The notes beneath the pieces were generated by a model that saw only the letters and a list, made by a program, of their open reading frames with translations, searched no databases and was not told the origin of the DNA. A stretch of DNA of 64,000 nt from an uncultured Gammaproteobacteria bacterium (lineage in GTDB: Bacteria > Pseudomonadota > Gammaproteobacteria > Eutrophobiales > Eutrophobiaceae), in assembly GCA_943788005.1 (NCBI GenBank), contig CALSOP010000002.1, positions 62,001 to 126,000 on the forward strand, in the 5' to 3' direction. The translations under genes were made by a program, and so were the position numbers. Below, piece after piece: positions 9,852-19,307 of this stretch (position 1 is its first letter; each line of letters opens with the position of its first letter).

Positions 9852-10724
9852 GTGCCTGAAACAGATAAACTAATAAAGCGATTAGATTCGCTACTGGATA
9901 AACTGGAACCTTATATTCCTGACTTACCAGAGGGAATCATTGACTTTGATGGTGGTGCATATAGATGGCATAGCTATGGTAAAAGCGGTCTCTTTCATAA
10001 AATTAACTGCCCCTCTAATATTTGCCTAGCTGATTTACAATGCATAGATCTTCAGAAGGAAAATATAGACAGGAATACACAACAATTTCTGGCAAACTTG
10101 CCGGCAAACAATGTCTTGTTATGGGGGCCCAAAGGTACGGGTAAATCATCGCTAATTAAAGCCTTATTGCATGAATATCAAAACCAAGGTCTGAATTTAA
10201 TTGAAGTCACTAGAAATGATCTAGGTGATTTAAGAACAATTATTGAAATACTAAGTAAAAAACAGGCTCATTTCGTACTTTATTGTGATGATCTTTCATT
10301 TGAAGCTGACGATCCAAGTTACAAAGCTATTAAAGTCGTTCTAGATGGTTCACTTAGCAGTACACCAGAGAATATTTTAATCTATGCTACTTCGAATCGC
10401 CGCCATTTATTGCCAGAGATAATGAGCGATAATGTTTCCAGCCAATACATTAGTGGTGAATTACACCTGAATGAAGCAATCGAAGAAAAATTATCACTGT
10501 CAGAACGTTTCGGTGTATGGCTTGCATTTCACCCTTTTAATCAGAACCAATATTTAGAAATCGTAGAGTACTGGTTGAACAAACATGGATTTGTCAGTCA
10601 AGATATGGACGTCGTGCGTAAAGCATCTCTAAAGTGGGCACTCGAACATGGTTCACGCAGTGGCCGTTCTGCCTGGCAATTTACCCGGGATTGGGTGGGA
10701 CGCCACCAATTAAAGAATAAATAA
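9852..10724 (+). CDS. DUF815-family P-loop ATPase
   Basis: A 290-residue AAA-like ATPase of the DUF815 family, whose cellular role is not established. The Walker A loop GPKGTGKSS is at residues 92-100, followed by a Walker B-like FVLYCDDLSF and an arginine-finger-like region TSNRRHLLPE. There is no membrane segment or signal. It begins at GTG 9852. Its stop overlaps the ATG of the hypoxanthine phosphoribosyltransferase by one base (TAATG), so it seems to belong to the purine/sulfur salvage transcript that follows, though this says nothing certain about its job. Confidence 0.88.
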   Translation: MPETDKLIKRLDSLLDKLEPYIPDLPEGIIDFDGGAYRWHSYGKSGLFHKINCPSNICLADLQCIDLQKENIDRNTQQFLANLPANNVLLWGPKGTGKSSLIKALLHEYQNQGLNLIEVTRNDLGDLRTIIEILSKKQAHFVLYCDDLSFEADDPSYKAIKVVLDGSLSSTPENILIYATSNRRHLLPEIMSDNVSSQYISGELHLNEAIEEKLSLSERFGVWLAFHPFNQNQYLEIVEYWLNKHGFVSQDMDVVRKASLKWALEHGSRSGRSAWQFTRDWVGRHQLKNK

Positions 10725-11281
10725 TGAAAATGAAAACAAACTCAATCACAACCGAGCAAGCTCAAAATGCGCTTGATGATGCTGAACTGCTATTTAATAC
10801 AGAAGATGTCGAGGCGGCTATAACATTAATGGCGGCAGCAATTACGGCAGAATTATCAAACAGTAATCCTTTAGTACTGCCAGTAATGAATGGCGGCTTG
10901 GTCCTAGGCGGTAAATTAATCTCACAACTAAACTTTCCCCTACAGATCGATTACATTCATGCGTCACGTTATCGCGGCGAAACTAGCGGCAGCGATTTAC
11001 ATTGGTTGAAAAAACCGGAAAACTTGGCAGGTAGAGTTGTTTTATTAATCGACGATATACTGGATGAAGGTATCACCCTTGCAGCTATAGTGAAATATTG
11101 TTACGAGGCCGGGGCCACAAAAGTACTAACGGCAGTATTGGCAGAAAAGGTTCTTGAACAAGACAAACCAATTCAACATGCTGATTTCACCGGTTTACAC
11201 GTCCCTAACCGCTATGTCTTTGGCTACGGCATGGATTACTATGAATACCATCGCAACCTAGCAGGAATCTATGCAGTATGA
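10724..11281 (+). CDS. Hypoxanthine-guanine phosphoribosyltransferase
   Basis: A 185-residue type I phosphoribosyltransferase expected to turn hypoxanthine (and guanine) plus PRPP into IMP or GMP. The PRPP-binding motif VVLLIDDILDEGITL occupies residues 105-119, and the flexible-loop region YRGETSGSDLHW precedes it at about 83-94. The gene overlaps the next one by four bases. Because that next gene encodes a phosphorylase predicted to release hypoxanthine from methylthioinosine, the pair makes a complete route from the methylthio nucleoside base to IMP. Start at 10724 is favoured by coupling; an in-frame ATG two codons later is possible. Confidence 0.9.
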   Translation: MKMKTNSITTEQAQNALDDAELLFNTEDVEAAITLMAAAITAELSNSNPLVLPVMNGGLVLGGKLISQLNFPLQIDYIHASRYRGETSGSDLHWLKKPENLAGRVVLLIDDILDEGITLAAIVKYCYEAGATKVLTAVLAEKVLEQDKPIQHADFTGLHVPNRYVFGYGMDYYEYHRNLAGIYAV

Positions 11282-12021
11282 GTAATATCGCAATCATCGG
11301 TGGTAGCGGACTAAGCAAACTACCTGGTTTAGAGATCATTAATAAAATCGACATGGATACCCCATGGGGAAAACCTTCCGCACCGATTACCGTCACTAAA
11401 TTTCATGGGATTGAAGTATTGTTCCTGCCGCGCCATGGCAATCCACATACGATTCCGCCACATAAAGTAAATTATCGTGCAAACCTTTGGGCATTACACG
11501 AAAACAACATTAGCGAGATCATTGCTGTTAATGCCGTAGGAGGCATTACCGAAACCATGACTCCTTGCCGAATTGTCATTCCTGATCAACTCATCGATTA
11601 TACTCATAGTCGTCCGGATTCATTTCATGAAGAAAATCTAAGCGAAGTTAAACATATCGACTTTACTCAGCCCTACTCAGACTCATTACGACAACAATTA
11701 ATTGATGCGGCAGCGATATCTGAGCTGGATATAGTAAGTACAGGTACCTATGCCGTAACACAGGGTCCTCGATTAGAAACAACCGCAGAAGTTATACGCC
11801 TAGAAAAAGACGGCAATGATATTGTCGGTATGACCAGCATGCCCGAAGCCAGTCTTGCCAGAGAGTTAGAAATTGACTATGCCTGCTGTGGCTTAGTGGT
11901 TAATTGGGCTGCGGGAAAGTCGGATGAAATTATCACCATGGAAATCATTGAAAACAATCTAAGAGAAGGCATGGGACAAATACAGACCTTGATTTCAACC
12001 TTTATTAAAAATAAAGAATGA
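11278..12021 (+). CDS. S-methyl-5'-thioinosine phosphorylase (MTAP/PNP family)
   Basis: A 247-residue nucleoside phosphorylase of the MTAP/PNP-II family that splits a 5'-methylthio nucleoside into base and 5-methylthioribose 1-phosphate. Phosphate-binding GGSG (8-11), RHG (52-54) and the QGPRLET loop (162-168) are present. In adenine-specific human MTAP two aspartates (Asp220, Asp222) read the 6-amino group; the aligned positions here are Asn209 and Ala211 (VVNWAAG), as expected for a 6-oxopurine substrate. This favours methylthioinosine phosphorylase, as known in Pseudomonas aeruginosa, over adenine-specific MTAP. The neighbouring HGPRT and the mtaD and mtnA genes at 29.5-31.9 kb support this. 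Substrate remains inferred. Confidence 0.87.
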   Translation: MSNIAIIGGSGLSKLPGLEIINKIDMDTPWGKPSAPITVTKFHGIEVLFLPRHGNPHTIPPHKVNYRANLWALHENNISEIIAVNAVGGITETMTPCRIVIPDQLIDYTHSRPDSFHEENLSEVKHIDFTQPYSDSLRQQLIDAAAISELDIVSTGTYAVTQGPRLETTAEVIRLEKDGNDIVGMTSMPEASLARELEIDYACCGLVVNWAAGKSDEIITMEIIENNLREGMGQIQTLISTFIKNKE

Positions 12022-12209
12022 ACCGCTTATCAAATAATTTTATTAACTGTCCTTATTGCGGTGAGAATATAGAACTTATAATAGACTGCAGCATTTCTCA
12101 ACAAGATTATATTGAAGATTGCGAAGTCTGTTGTAGACCCATAAATTTATCGATATCTGTTGATGAAAAAGGAATGCCTACTGTTCTCCCCAGACATGAA
12201 AATGAATAA
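12018..12209 (+). CDS. CPXCG-motif cysteine-rich small protein
   Basis: A 63-residue soluble protein of the CPXCG-motif cysteine-rich family, function unknown. The N-terminal knuckle CPYCG (13-17) and a later CEVCC pair (about 39-43) make a likely zinc ribbon, and a QDYIEDCEVC segment is typical of the family. The start overlaps the stop of the phosphorylase by four bases (ATGA), so it is translated from the same message. Confidence 0.87.
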   Translation: MNRLSNNFINCPYCGENIELIIDCSISQQDYIEDCEVCCRPINLSISVDEKGMPTVLPRHENE

Positions 12210-12233
12210 TTTTTATTATCAATTTTATTTAAA

Positions 12234-12704
12234 ATGAAACTAATTTTCCTGATTTTATTAATATTTAGTTTAACCGCTTGTGAACAAGACGGACTAAATT
12301 GGGCTGATGTAAATGCAGAGATACAAGAAAAATTCCCTAAAGTAGAACGTATTTCTATAAGCGAGTTAAAAACAAAAGACCTTAAAGATGTGATACTAGT
12401 AGACGTTAGAAAGAAAGAAGAATTTGCAGTGAGTCATATTCCCGGCGCAGTTAACCTAGAAGATCCGTTCGACATCGCCGAGCTAACATCACAATCAGAT
12501 AAAGATGTCATCGTCTACTGCTCGGTTGGATACCGTTCAGCAGCAGTCGTACATGAATTAAATAACCTCGGAATCACAAACGCAAAAAATCTGGAAGGCT
12601 CTATCTTTGAATGGGCTAATGCAGATCTGCCATTAGTTAATCAGGCCGGAAGTACTCATGATGTACATCCCTACGATGAATATTGGGGGCAATTACTGGA
12701 TTGA
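12234..12704 (+). CDS. Rhodanese-domain lipoprotein
   Basis: A 156-residue rhodanese-like protein probably anchored in a membrane through lipid. The first 16 residues are a lipoprotein signal ending in LTAC with Cys16 as the modification site. The rhodanese domain spans about 43-135, with VDVRKKEEF, the HIPGAVNL motif and the active-site Cys96 in VYCSVGYRSA, so sulfur transfer or sulfide handling is chemically possible. The C-terminal tail HPYDEYWGQLL is a conserved ending in related proteins. It is 24 bases after the CPXCG gene. The physiological substrate is unknown. Confidence 0.85.
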   Translation: MKLIFLILLIFSLTACEQDGLNWADVNAEIQEKFPKVERISISELKTKDLKDVILVDVRKKEEFAVSHIPGAVNLEDPFDIAELTSQSDKDVIVYCSVGYRSAAVVHELNNLGITNAKNLEGSIFEWANADLPLVNQAGSTHDVHPYDEYWGQLLD

Positions 12705-12725
12705 AAAATCTGCCTTAACTTAATC

Positions 12726-13415
12726 CTAATACCTAAGTCTACTCACTTGCAGAATCACACCAAACATTGGATGGTCAAAGTAGTGTATCTCATTAAGCTT
12801 TATCTTGCGGGTTTCTTTTAATTTTATTACTGTTTTATCTGTATTTCCTGTAAACGATTCTTCACTGGAGCGAAGGATCTTATTCTCAGCAGGAAGTTCC
12901 TTGAAATATGACAAATCAGTATCAGCATGCAAATAAAACCCACTTCTTATCCTGATTGAACCATCAATAATACTATTCAAAGGTATTAAATCATCAATAA
13001 ATTCAGGTTCATCATTAAGATTTCCTGTATTAGCAACCGGAATAGATGAACTACTATCCAGTTTTTGCAAATGAACGTAGCGTGATTGCCTACGTTGTGT
13101 AGCTGCTTGTTGCCATGATAAATGTATCAGAGGTCTATATTGGCTAGACAATTTAAAAACACGTTGAACACCATTTAGGCGATTACGCGCTTTATCCAAG
13201 ATCATATAGGGAACCAGACCATCGCTTGTGTCAGTTGCTTGTAATTCAACCAGATTATCTCTCACATTAAATACTTCATTTTGCCATTGCTCTCCATCCA
13301 AGTCTGGATTGAGCCTATCAAACACAACGACTTCAACTTGATACCAGGACGCGGCTGATACAATATTTGAAAAGACAAAAAGGAAAACTAGAAGGCTGAA
13401 TTTAATATGATTCAT
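12726..13415 (-). CDS. CsiV-family periplasmic protein
   Basis: A 229-residue secreted protein of the CsiV family (described in Vibrio as a peptidoglycan-binding protein). A signal peptide covers about residues 1-21 (MNHIKFSLLVFLF... to SAA) and the mature N-terminus has the family motif WYQVEVVVFDR. The C-terminal IHYFDHPMFGVILQVSR strand is also conserved. It lies seven bases downstream of mfd, its usual partner in gammaproteobacteria. It faces the rhodanese gene convergently with a 21-base gap. Confidence 0.82.
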   Translation of the reverse strand: MNHIKFSLLVFLFVFSNIVSAASWYQVEVVVFDRLNPDLDGEQWQNEVFNVRDNLVELQATDTSDGLVPYMILDKARNRLNGVQRVFKLSSQYRPLIHLSWQQAATQRRQSRYVHLQKLDSSSSIPVANTGNLNDEPEFIDDLIPLNSIIDGSIRIRSGFYLHADTDLSYFKELPAENKILRSSEESFTGNTDKTVIKLKETRKIKLNEIHYFDHPMFGVILQVSRLRY

Positions 13416-13422
13416 ATGTCTA

Positions 13423-16400
13423 TTATGCCGCGATCTTTAGTGCAATTTCATTAAAAAGATATTCTAATATATGTAACCTTGATTCAGCATCAGGTAAGTC
13501 TTTATTGATCCTCAGTTTATCCTGCCCATCAAGTTTGTAACTACTTGGATCTGATTGAATTAACTGGATAATACGACCTGGATCAATATTAGCATCTGGC
13601 TGGAAGAAGATGCGACCACCCTTTAATCCCATATCAATTTTACGAATACCCAATGGTCGTGCCAATTGCTTGAGATTACTAACTTCAAACAGGTTTTTAA
13701 CCGCATCTGGTAATAAACCAAACCTGTCGATCATTTCTTCCTTTAATTCATCCAATTCTAAATTTGATTTTGCACTCGCAATACGTTTATACATAATTAA
13801 ACGCATATGGACGTCAGGTAAAAAGTCTTCCGGAATCAAGGCAGGAATGTGTAAATCAATCTCAGCACCGTGATCAAGTGGCCGGTCTAACTCAGGCTGT
13901 TTCCCTTCTTTCATTGCATGCACCGCTCTGTCTAAGAGCTCCATATACAGACCAAAACCTATTTCTTGAATATGACCACTTTGGCCTTCACCTAAAATTT
14001 CACCTGCGCCTCTTATTTCAAGGTCATGTGTTGCCAGAGTAAAACCAATACCTAATTCTTCCAGAGCTTCTATGGCTTCAAGTCGCTTTACTGCATCTGC
14101 TGTCATAGCTTTACGTGTTGGAACGATCAGATAGGCATAGGCACGATGATGCGAACGCCCTACACGTCCACGTAGTTGATAAAGTTGTGCCAAACCAAAT
14201 TTATCTGCTCGATTGATAATAATCGTATTCGCCGATGGAACATCTATACCTGTCTCGATGATAGTAGTACAAACAAGAACATTAAAACGGCGGTGATAGA
14301 AATCTAGCATTATCGATTCGAGTTGCTTCTCTGGCATTTGTCCATGCGCAAACTCAACTCGTGCTTCAGGTAAGAGCTTACCTATATCCTCAGCTGTCTT
14401 TTCTATAGTCTTCACTTCATTATGTAAATAAAAGACTTGGCCTCCACGTTTTATTTCTCGCAACATTGCTTCCTTCAATAAAGCATCACTGCGTTCTCGT
14501 ACAAAAGTTTTTACAGCAAGTCGTCGTGCTGGTGGTGTCGCTATGATGGAAAGTTCTCGTAGATCTGACAACGCCATATTCAATGTTCTGGGGATTGGCG
14601 TTGCCGTTAAAGTTAACACATCAATTTCGGCACGTAGTGATTTAAATTTTTCTTTTTGTCGCACACCAAAACGATGTTCCTCATCAATGATGATCAACCC
14701 CAGGTTTTTAAAATTAATGTCGGCCTGCAATAGTTTATGTGTGCCGATCACAATATCGGCTTTACCATCGGCCATTGCAGATAATGAGATGTCTTGTTCT
14801 TTCTTTGATCGAAAACGTGATAACAATTCAATGCGTACGGGCCATTCAGAAAATCGATCTACAAAGTTTTGAAAATGTTGTTGTGCTAATAAAGTGGTCG
14901 GCACCAATAAGGCGACCTGTTTTCCATTTTGGACTGCAATAAAAGCAGCACGCATCGCGACTTCTGTTTTACCAAAGCCCGCATCACCACATACCAACCT
15001 ATCCATTGGCTTGTCGTTGCGCATGTCTTCTATCATAGACTGTATAGCGTCATATTGACCGGGTGTTTCTTCAAAAGGAAATTTTTGGGCGAAGGCAAAA
15101 TATGCATCTTGATCGAACTCGTAAGACTGTCCTTTTCTTGCCGCACGTCGTGCATGTAACTCCAGTAGCTCAGCCGCAACATCATAAACCTTCTCTGCTG
15201 CCTTACGCCGCGCCTTCTGCCATTGCCCACTGCCTAGTTTATGTAGCGGTGCATGTTCTGGATCGACACCGGTATAGCGTGATATTAATTCTAGTGCTGC
15301 GACAGGAACATATAGTTTATCGCCTTCCGCATATTCAAGGTGTATAAATTCACCGGGTATTCCTCCGGCGTCAATGGTAATCAACCCACAATAGCGACCG
15401 ACGCCATGATCTTCATGAACAACAGGCGCACCCACACTTAATTCTGTCAGATTACGAACAATCGCTTCTGCATCCTGTTGCTTGCGCTTTCGCAATCGCC
15501 GTTGCATTACACGCTCACCAAACAATTGCGCTTCAGTAATAATGGCAATATTTGGTTCATGCATTATCAAGCCATTTTCAATTGGCATGACTGCAATTCC
15601 GAATTCAACATTGCTATGAAGGAAACTATCCCAACTTTCCACTTTGTCTGGTGCACCACTAAGCTTGAACAATTCCATGATCGTCTCGCGACGGCCTTGG
15701 GTTTCTGCTGCAATCAAAACACGTCCATCAAACTCATATAAAAATCGCTTTACCAATGCGAGCGGTTCTTTTGCTCGAGCATCTATTGAGAGGTTGGTCG
15801 GTAGTTCTGAGTCGAATTCGATAAAATTAGAACTAGATTCAGATGATAGATTTGCTATGTGTATCTGAGGATAAAATTTAAATGCAGTATAGAGGTCATT
15901 AGTATTAAGGAATACATCTCGAGGTGGCAATATAGGTCTTTCCACATCGTATCTCTCTTGCTCATATCGTGATTCAACATCTTCCCAAAACGTCTCAGCT
16001 GCTGCTTTAACTCCTTCATCTAAAACTAAAATTGAATCATCAGCGATATAGTCAAATAAAACACTCGTCTCTTCATAAAATAGTGGCAAGTAATACTCGA
16101 TTCCTGCTGGCGCGAGCGATTGACTGACATCACGATAAACAGGGCATTGCGCCGGGTTACCTTCAAATCGCGCGCGCCAATTTGCGCGAAAACGCGCTAT
16201 ACCTTCATCAACTAACGCAACTTCGCGTGCAGGTAAAACGCGTATCGTTTCGACTTTATCAATCGAACGTTGCGTCTCAATATCAAAAGTGCGAATACTA
16301 TCAACTTCATCATCCAACAAATCGATACGAAATGGATTTATCGCCCCCATAGGAAAAATATCGAGCAAAGAGCCCCGTTTTGATACTTCGCCATGTTCAG

Positions 16401-16896
16401 TAACTTGATCAACAAAACGATAACCTTGTTGATTTAATTGTTTTCTAAAAGCTTCGAGCTTGACAGATTGCCCCACATCTAAAACCAAACTATTTGAAAA
16501 CAAATAATCACTCGGTAATAGACGATGCATGACCGTTGTTATTGGTACAACTAGGATGCCCTGCTTTGTATTCGGCAAATTAAACAGGGTCTGTAAGCGA
16601 TCTGAGATGATATCCTGATAGGGAGAAAACAGATCGTAAGGTAATGTCTCCCAATCAGGGAACGTGATAATCGGAATTGAACTACTATCTTTTATATAAA
16701 CATTTAATTCATTGATAAGATTAACTGCACTTATGGTATCTGCAGTAACTACGATAATTGGTTTTTGTGTTTGCGTTGCCAAATTAGCAATAGCAAGTGA
16801 CCTTGCACTACCGTATAAGCGCGACCAATTAATTCTCGACTGCCCAGACTCAGGCAGTTTTGGAGACAACACATTTTGTCGAACAGACTCTGACAT
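13423..16896 (-). CDS. mfd: Transcription-repair coupling factor
   Basis: Mfd displaces RNA polymerase stalled at DNA lesions and recruits UvrAB. The 1157-residue length is normal. In order: a UvrB-like N-terminal module, the CarD-like RNA polymerase interaction domain (VHEDHGVGRYCGL near residue 495), the RecG-like translocase with Walker A GDAGFGKTEVA (about 643) and DEEH box, the TRG motif region, and the C-terminal UvrA-masking domain. The 3.5-kb frame is uninterrupted, which matters when judging the frameshifts elsewhere. Confidence 0.97.
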   Translation of the reverse strand: MSESVRQNVLSPKLPESGQSRINWSRLYGSARSLAIANLATQTQKPIIVVTADTISAVNLINELNVYIKDSSSIPIITFPDWETLPYDLFSPYQDIISDRLQTLFNLPNTKQGILVVPITTVMHRLLPSDYLFSNSLVLDVGQSVKLEAFRKQLNQQGYRFVDQVTEHGEVSKRGSLLDIFPMGAINPFRIDLLDDEVDSIRTFDIETQRSIDKVETIRVLPAREVALVDEGIARFRANWRARFEGNPAQCPVYRDVSQSLAPAGIEYYLPLFYEETSVLFDYIADDSILVLDEGVKAAAETFWEDVESRYEQERYDVERPILPPRDVFLNTNDLYTAFKFYPQIHIANLSSESSSNFIEFDSELPTNLSIDARAKEPLALVKRFLYEFDGRVLIAAETQGRRETIMELFKLSGAPDKVESWDSFLHSNVEFGIAVMPIENGLIMHEPNIAIITEAQLFGERVMQRRLRKRKQQDAEAIVRNLTELSVGAPVVHEDHGVGRYCGLITIDAGGIPGEFIHLEYAEGDKLYVPVAALELISRYTGVDPEHAPLHKLGSGQWQKARRKAAEKVYDVAAELLELHARRAARKGQSYEFDQDAYFAFAQKFPFEETPGQYDAIQSMIEDMRNDKPMDRLVCGDAGFGKTEVAMRAAFIAVQNGKQVALLVPTTLLAQQHFQNFVDRFSEWPVRIELLSRFRSKKEQDISLSAMADGKADIVIGTHKLLQADINFKNLGLIIIDEEHRFGVRQKEKFKSLRAEIDVLTLTATPIPRTLNMALSDLRELSIIATPPARRLAVKTFVRERSDALLKEAMLREIKRGGQVFYLHNEVKTIEKTAEDIGKLLPEARVEFAHGQMPEKQLESIMLDFYHRRFNVLVCTTIIETGIDVPSANTIIINRADKFGLAQLYQLRGRVGRSHHRAYAYLIVPTRKAMTADAVKRLEAIEALEELGIGFTLATHDLEIRGAGEILGEGQSGHIQEIGFGLYMELLDRAVHAMKEGKQPELDRPLDHGAEIDLHIPALIPEDFLPDVHMRLIMYKRIASAKSNLELDELKEEMIDRFGLLPDAVKNLFEVSNLKQLARPLGIRKIDMGLKGGRIFFQPDANIDPGRIIQLIQSDPSSYKLDGQDKLRINKDLPDAESRLHILEYLFNEIALKIAA

Positions 16897-16908
16897 TAAA
16901 TTTAAAGC

Positions 16909-17622
16909 TTAAATGACTGAATTGATTTCAGCATTTATAGCGCTTAACGCTACAAGTGGCTCAACTGCTTTGGTAATTGGACGACCAATAACCAGATAAT
17001 GACTACCAGCAGCAATAGCTTCGGCTGGTGTCATAATGCGTTTTTGATCATCTTTTTTCGAATTAACTGGACGAATACCCGGGGTCACCAGACAAAATTT
17101 CTCGCCTAACTCCGTACTTATATGATTCGCCTCTTTTGCTGAACAAACAACGCCATCCAGTCCAGATGATTTTGATAACTGTGCTAATAACATTACCTGC
17201 TCATCAACAGAGTTAGATATGGCAATCTCTCTGAGATCATCATCTCCCATGCTTGTTAGAACGGTAACGGCTATTAGTAATGGTTTATGTGTACTTTTGT
17301 CCAGAGCTTCACATGCTGTTTCCATCATAGCTCGACCACCAGAAGCATGGACATTGAGCATCCATACCCCCAAGTCTGCAGCGGCACGACATGCACTGGC
17401 TACGGTATTAGGGATATCGTGATATTTAAGATCAAGAAAAACATCAAATCCCATATTAATAAATCGTTCAACTAATGCAGGCCCTTCTCGGGTAAATAGT
17501 TCTTTGCCAATTTTTAGTTTACAGGCTGTTGGCTCCAGTTTTTGACAAAGGTCTATTGCTTGTTTTGCATCAGGAAAATCCAATGAGACTACTACACGAC
17601 AATTATTCACCTGCGACTCCAA
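16909..17622 (-). CDS. pyrF: Orotidine 5'-phosphate decarboxylase
   Basis: PyrF decarboxylates OMP to UMP, the last step of pyrimidine synthesis. The 237 residues include VVSLDFPD near the start, the catalytic FLDLKYHDIPNTV (about 60-72), and GIRP plus VIGRPIT near the end that bind phosphate. It overlaps lapB by 20 bases, the usual lapA-lapB-pyrF arrangement. Pyrimidine partners pyrC and pyrG are also in this window but in other operons. Confidence 0.96.
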   Translation of the reverse strand: MESQVNNCRVVVSLDFPDAKQAIDLCQKLEPTACKLKIGKELFTREGPALVERFINMGFDVFLDLKYHDIPNTVASACRAAADLGVWMLNVHASGGRAMMETACEALDKSTHKPLLIAVTVLTSMGDDDLREIAISNSVDEQVMLLAQLSKSSGLDGVVCSAKEANHISTELGEKFCLVTPGIRPVNSKKDDQKRIMTPAEAIAAGSHYLVIGRPITKAVEPLVALSAINAEINSVI

Positions 17623-18781
17623 AAACGGGTTTTACCGTATCCCAACTTTTACATCCGGGACATGACCAATGCAACTGTTTTGCATCAAACCCACAAATGC
17701 TACATTTATACATCGATCTTCCTTCTATCAATTGAGCTGTTAGATCTTTAATTGTTTTAAGGTGTTCATGCGTTTCACCTTCAGACTTGGACAAGGTGTA
17801 TTCGATCAAACGGTCAACACCTTTAACGGTAGGTCGATTTTTCAATTCATCAGAGATAAAACGAATCGCGGCATTTTCCCCTTCACGTTCAGCAATTAAC
17901 TCTGTTAGCCTTAGCAAGGAACTGATACCACCATAGATATTAACCAACATTCTCAAGTATTCAACAAATTCATCGACGCGGTCTAATTTTCGATAGCACT
18001 CAAACAGCGGGCCTATGATTTCAGTAATATAATCACTATCCTGTGATTCAATCCGTTTATATGATTTGATCGCCAACTTGTCCTTACCAGTTCTCTGATA
18101 CATTTGTGCTTCAATTAAACTGGCACGCACACAATTGGGGTAAAAACTAATTGCTCGACGAATATTTTCCTTAACTACACGCATATTACCTTCGAGCAAA
18201 GCTAATTCAGCGCGCTCACAATAAAACTGCGCAATCACGGGATTTAATTTCTTGCCCGAGATGAGTTCCAGTTTTCTGGCAATATTAATTGCATTTTCCC
18301 AATCTTTTTCTTGTTGGTATATTTCCAGCAATTCAGTGTATGCCTGGTTTAAATGTAGATCAGATTCGATTAATTCAAGAAATAAACCCTCAGCCCGATC
18401 GAGCAAACCTAAGCGCATATAATCCATACCTAGCTCAAGTAAGGCATGTGCACGTTGGTCTCGATCTAAAGTAGGCCGAGCAATCAAATTTTGATGAATT
18501 CGAATGGCACGGTCTACTTCTCCACGTCTTCGAAATAAATTCCCAAGGGCAAGATGGGTTTCTACTGTTTCACTATCAACTTCAAGCATTCGAATAAAGA
18601 CTTCTATAGCCTTATCGGGTTGTTCGTTCAACACGAAATTCAAACCTTTAAAATATTCTGGGTAAATTGAGCTTGAGGATTGATTGTTTTTTGATTTACC
18701 TACACGTTGGCCTATCCACCAACCGCTCAAAGCGGCAACCGGCAGCAGTAACCAAAGCAGGTTCGTTTCATTTAGCATCAA
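17603..18781 (-). CDS. lapB: Lipopolysaccharide assembly protein B
   Basis: LapB (YciM) is an inner-membrane TPR protein that controls LpxC turnover through FtsH and thereby LPS synthesis. The 392-residue protein has one N-terminal membrane segment (about 7-24), a cytoplasmic array of TPR repeats (about 45-330), and a C-terminal rubredoxin-type metal knuckle, CSICG and CPGC, after residue 355. It starts two bases after the lapA stop. Family, length and position all agree. Confidence 0.95.
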   Translation of the reverse strand: MMLNETNLLWLLLPVAALSGWWIGQRVGKSKNNQSSSSIYPEYFKGLNFVLNEQPDKAIEVFIRMLEVDSETVETHLALGNLFRRRGEVDRAIRIHQNLIARPTLDRDQRAHALLELGMDYMRLGLLDRAEGLFLELIESDLHLNQAYTELLEIYQQEKDWENAINIARKLELISGKKLNPVIAQFYCERAELALLEGNMRVVKENIRRAISFYPNCVRASLIEAQMYQRTGKDKLAIKSYKRIESQDSDYITEIIGPLFECYRKLDRVDEFVEYLRMLVNIYGGISSLLRLTELIAEREGENAAIRFISDELKNRPTVKGVDRLIEYTLSKSEGETHEHLKTIKDLTAQLIEGRSMYKCSICGFDAKQLHWSCPGCKSWDTVKPVFGVAGE

Positions 18782-18783
18782 TA

Positions 18784-19071
18784 CTAATCCCTGACCGGCA
18801 TAACTCGGAGGTTGTTAATCTCTTTTTCACTATTTTTAATTTGCCTCTCAAGCATTATCTTATCTCGTTTCAACTTGATGATAATGGGCAAACTGGCTAA
18901 CACACCCAGCATTGAACCAATAAACAAAACGAGAACAACCAACCATGACATCGGCAAACTAATTACATCGACATAATAATTTAGCTCTATCAGTTGATTA
19001 TTTTTTAGGTGAAAAGCCAAGCCAATCAGTAAAATAACAAAAACAAGAATCAATTTAGCAATACGGGACAT
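18784..19071 (-). CDS. lapA: Lipopolysaccharide assembly protein A
   Basis: LapA (YciS, DUF1049) is a small inner-membrane partner of LapB. The 95 residues contain two membrane segments (about 6-21 and 43-66), with the typical NNQLIELNYYV link between them, and a charged coiled-coil tail from residue 68. It is directly upstream of lapB. The 236-base gap back to ihfB probably carries its own promoter. Confidence 0.92.
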   Translation of the reverse strand: MSRIAKLILVFVILLIGLAFHLKNNQLIELNYYVDVISLPMSWLVVLVLFIGSMLGVLASLPIIIKLKRDKIMLERQIKNSEKEINNLRVMPVRD

Positions 19072-19307
19072 ATTTTCTCCATCGTTAATATCCAGCTCAA
19101 TTTAATAAACTCAAACGCAATAGACTATAAAAATGGCTATAGCGCGTAATCAGATTATCGATTAGTCACAAATAAAAGTATTTAGTTTTTTGTCCTTGAT
19201 TTCAAACAGGACAGATAATAATACACACTAGACAATCTGTCTGGGAATGACAAGATTTACAAAAGGAGATTGATTCAGATAGAACTAATGTAAGAGTGCA
19301 GAGCTTT

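Noticed and set aside
19188-19215. TGTCCT/AGGACA hairpin between ihfB and lapA as a terminator
   Set aside because: No T-tract follows the stem in either direction.
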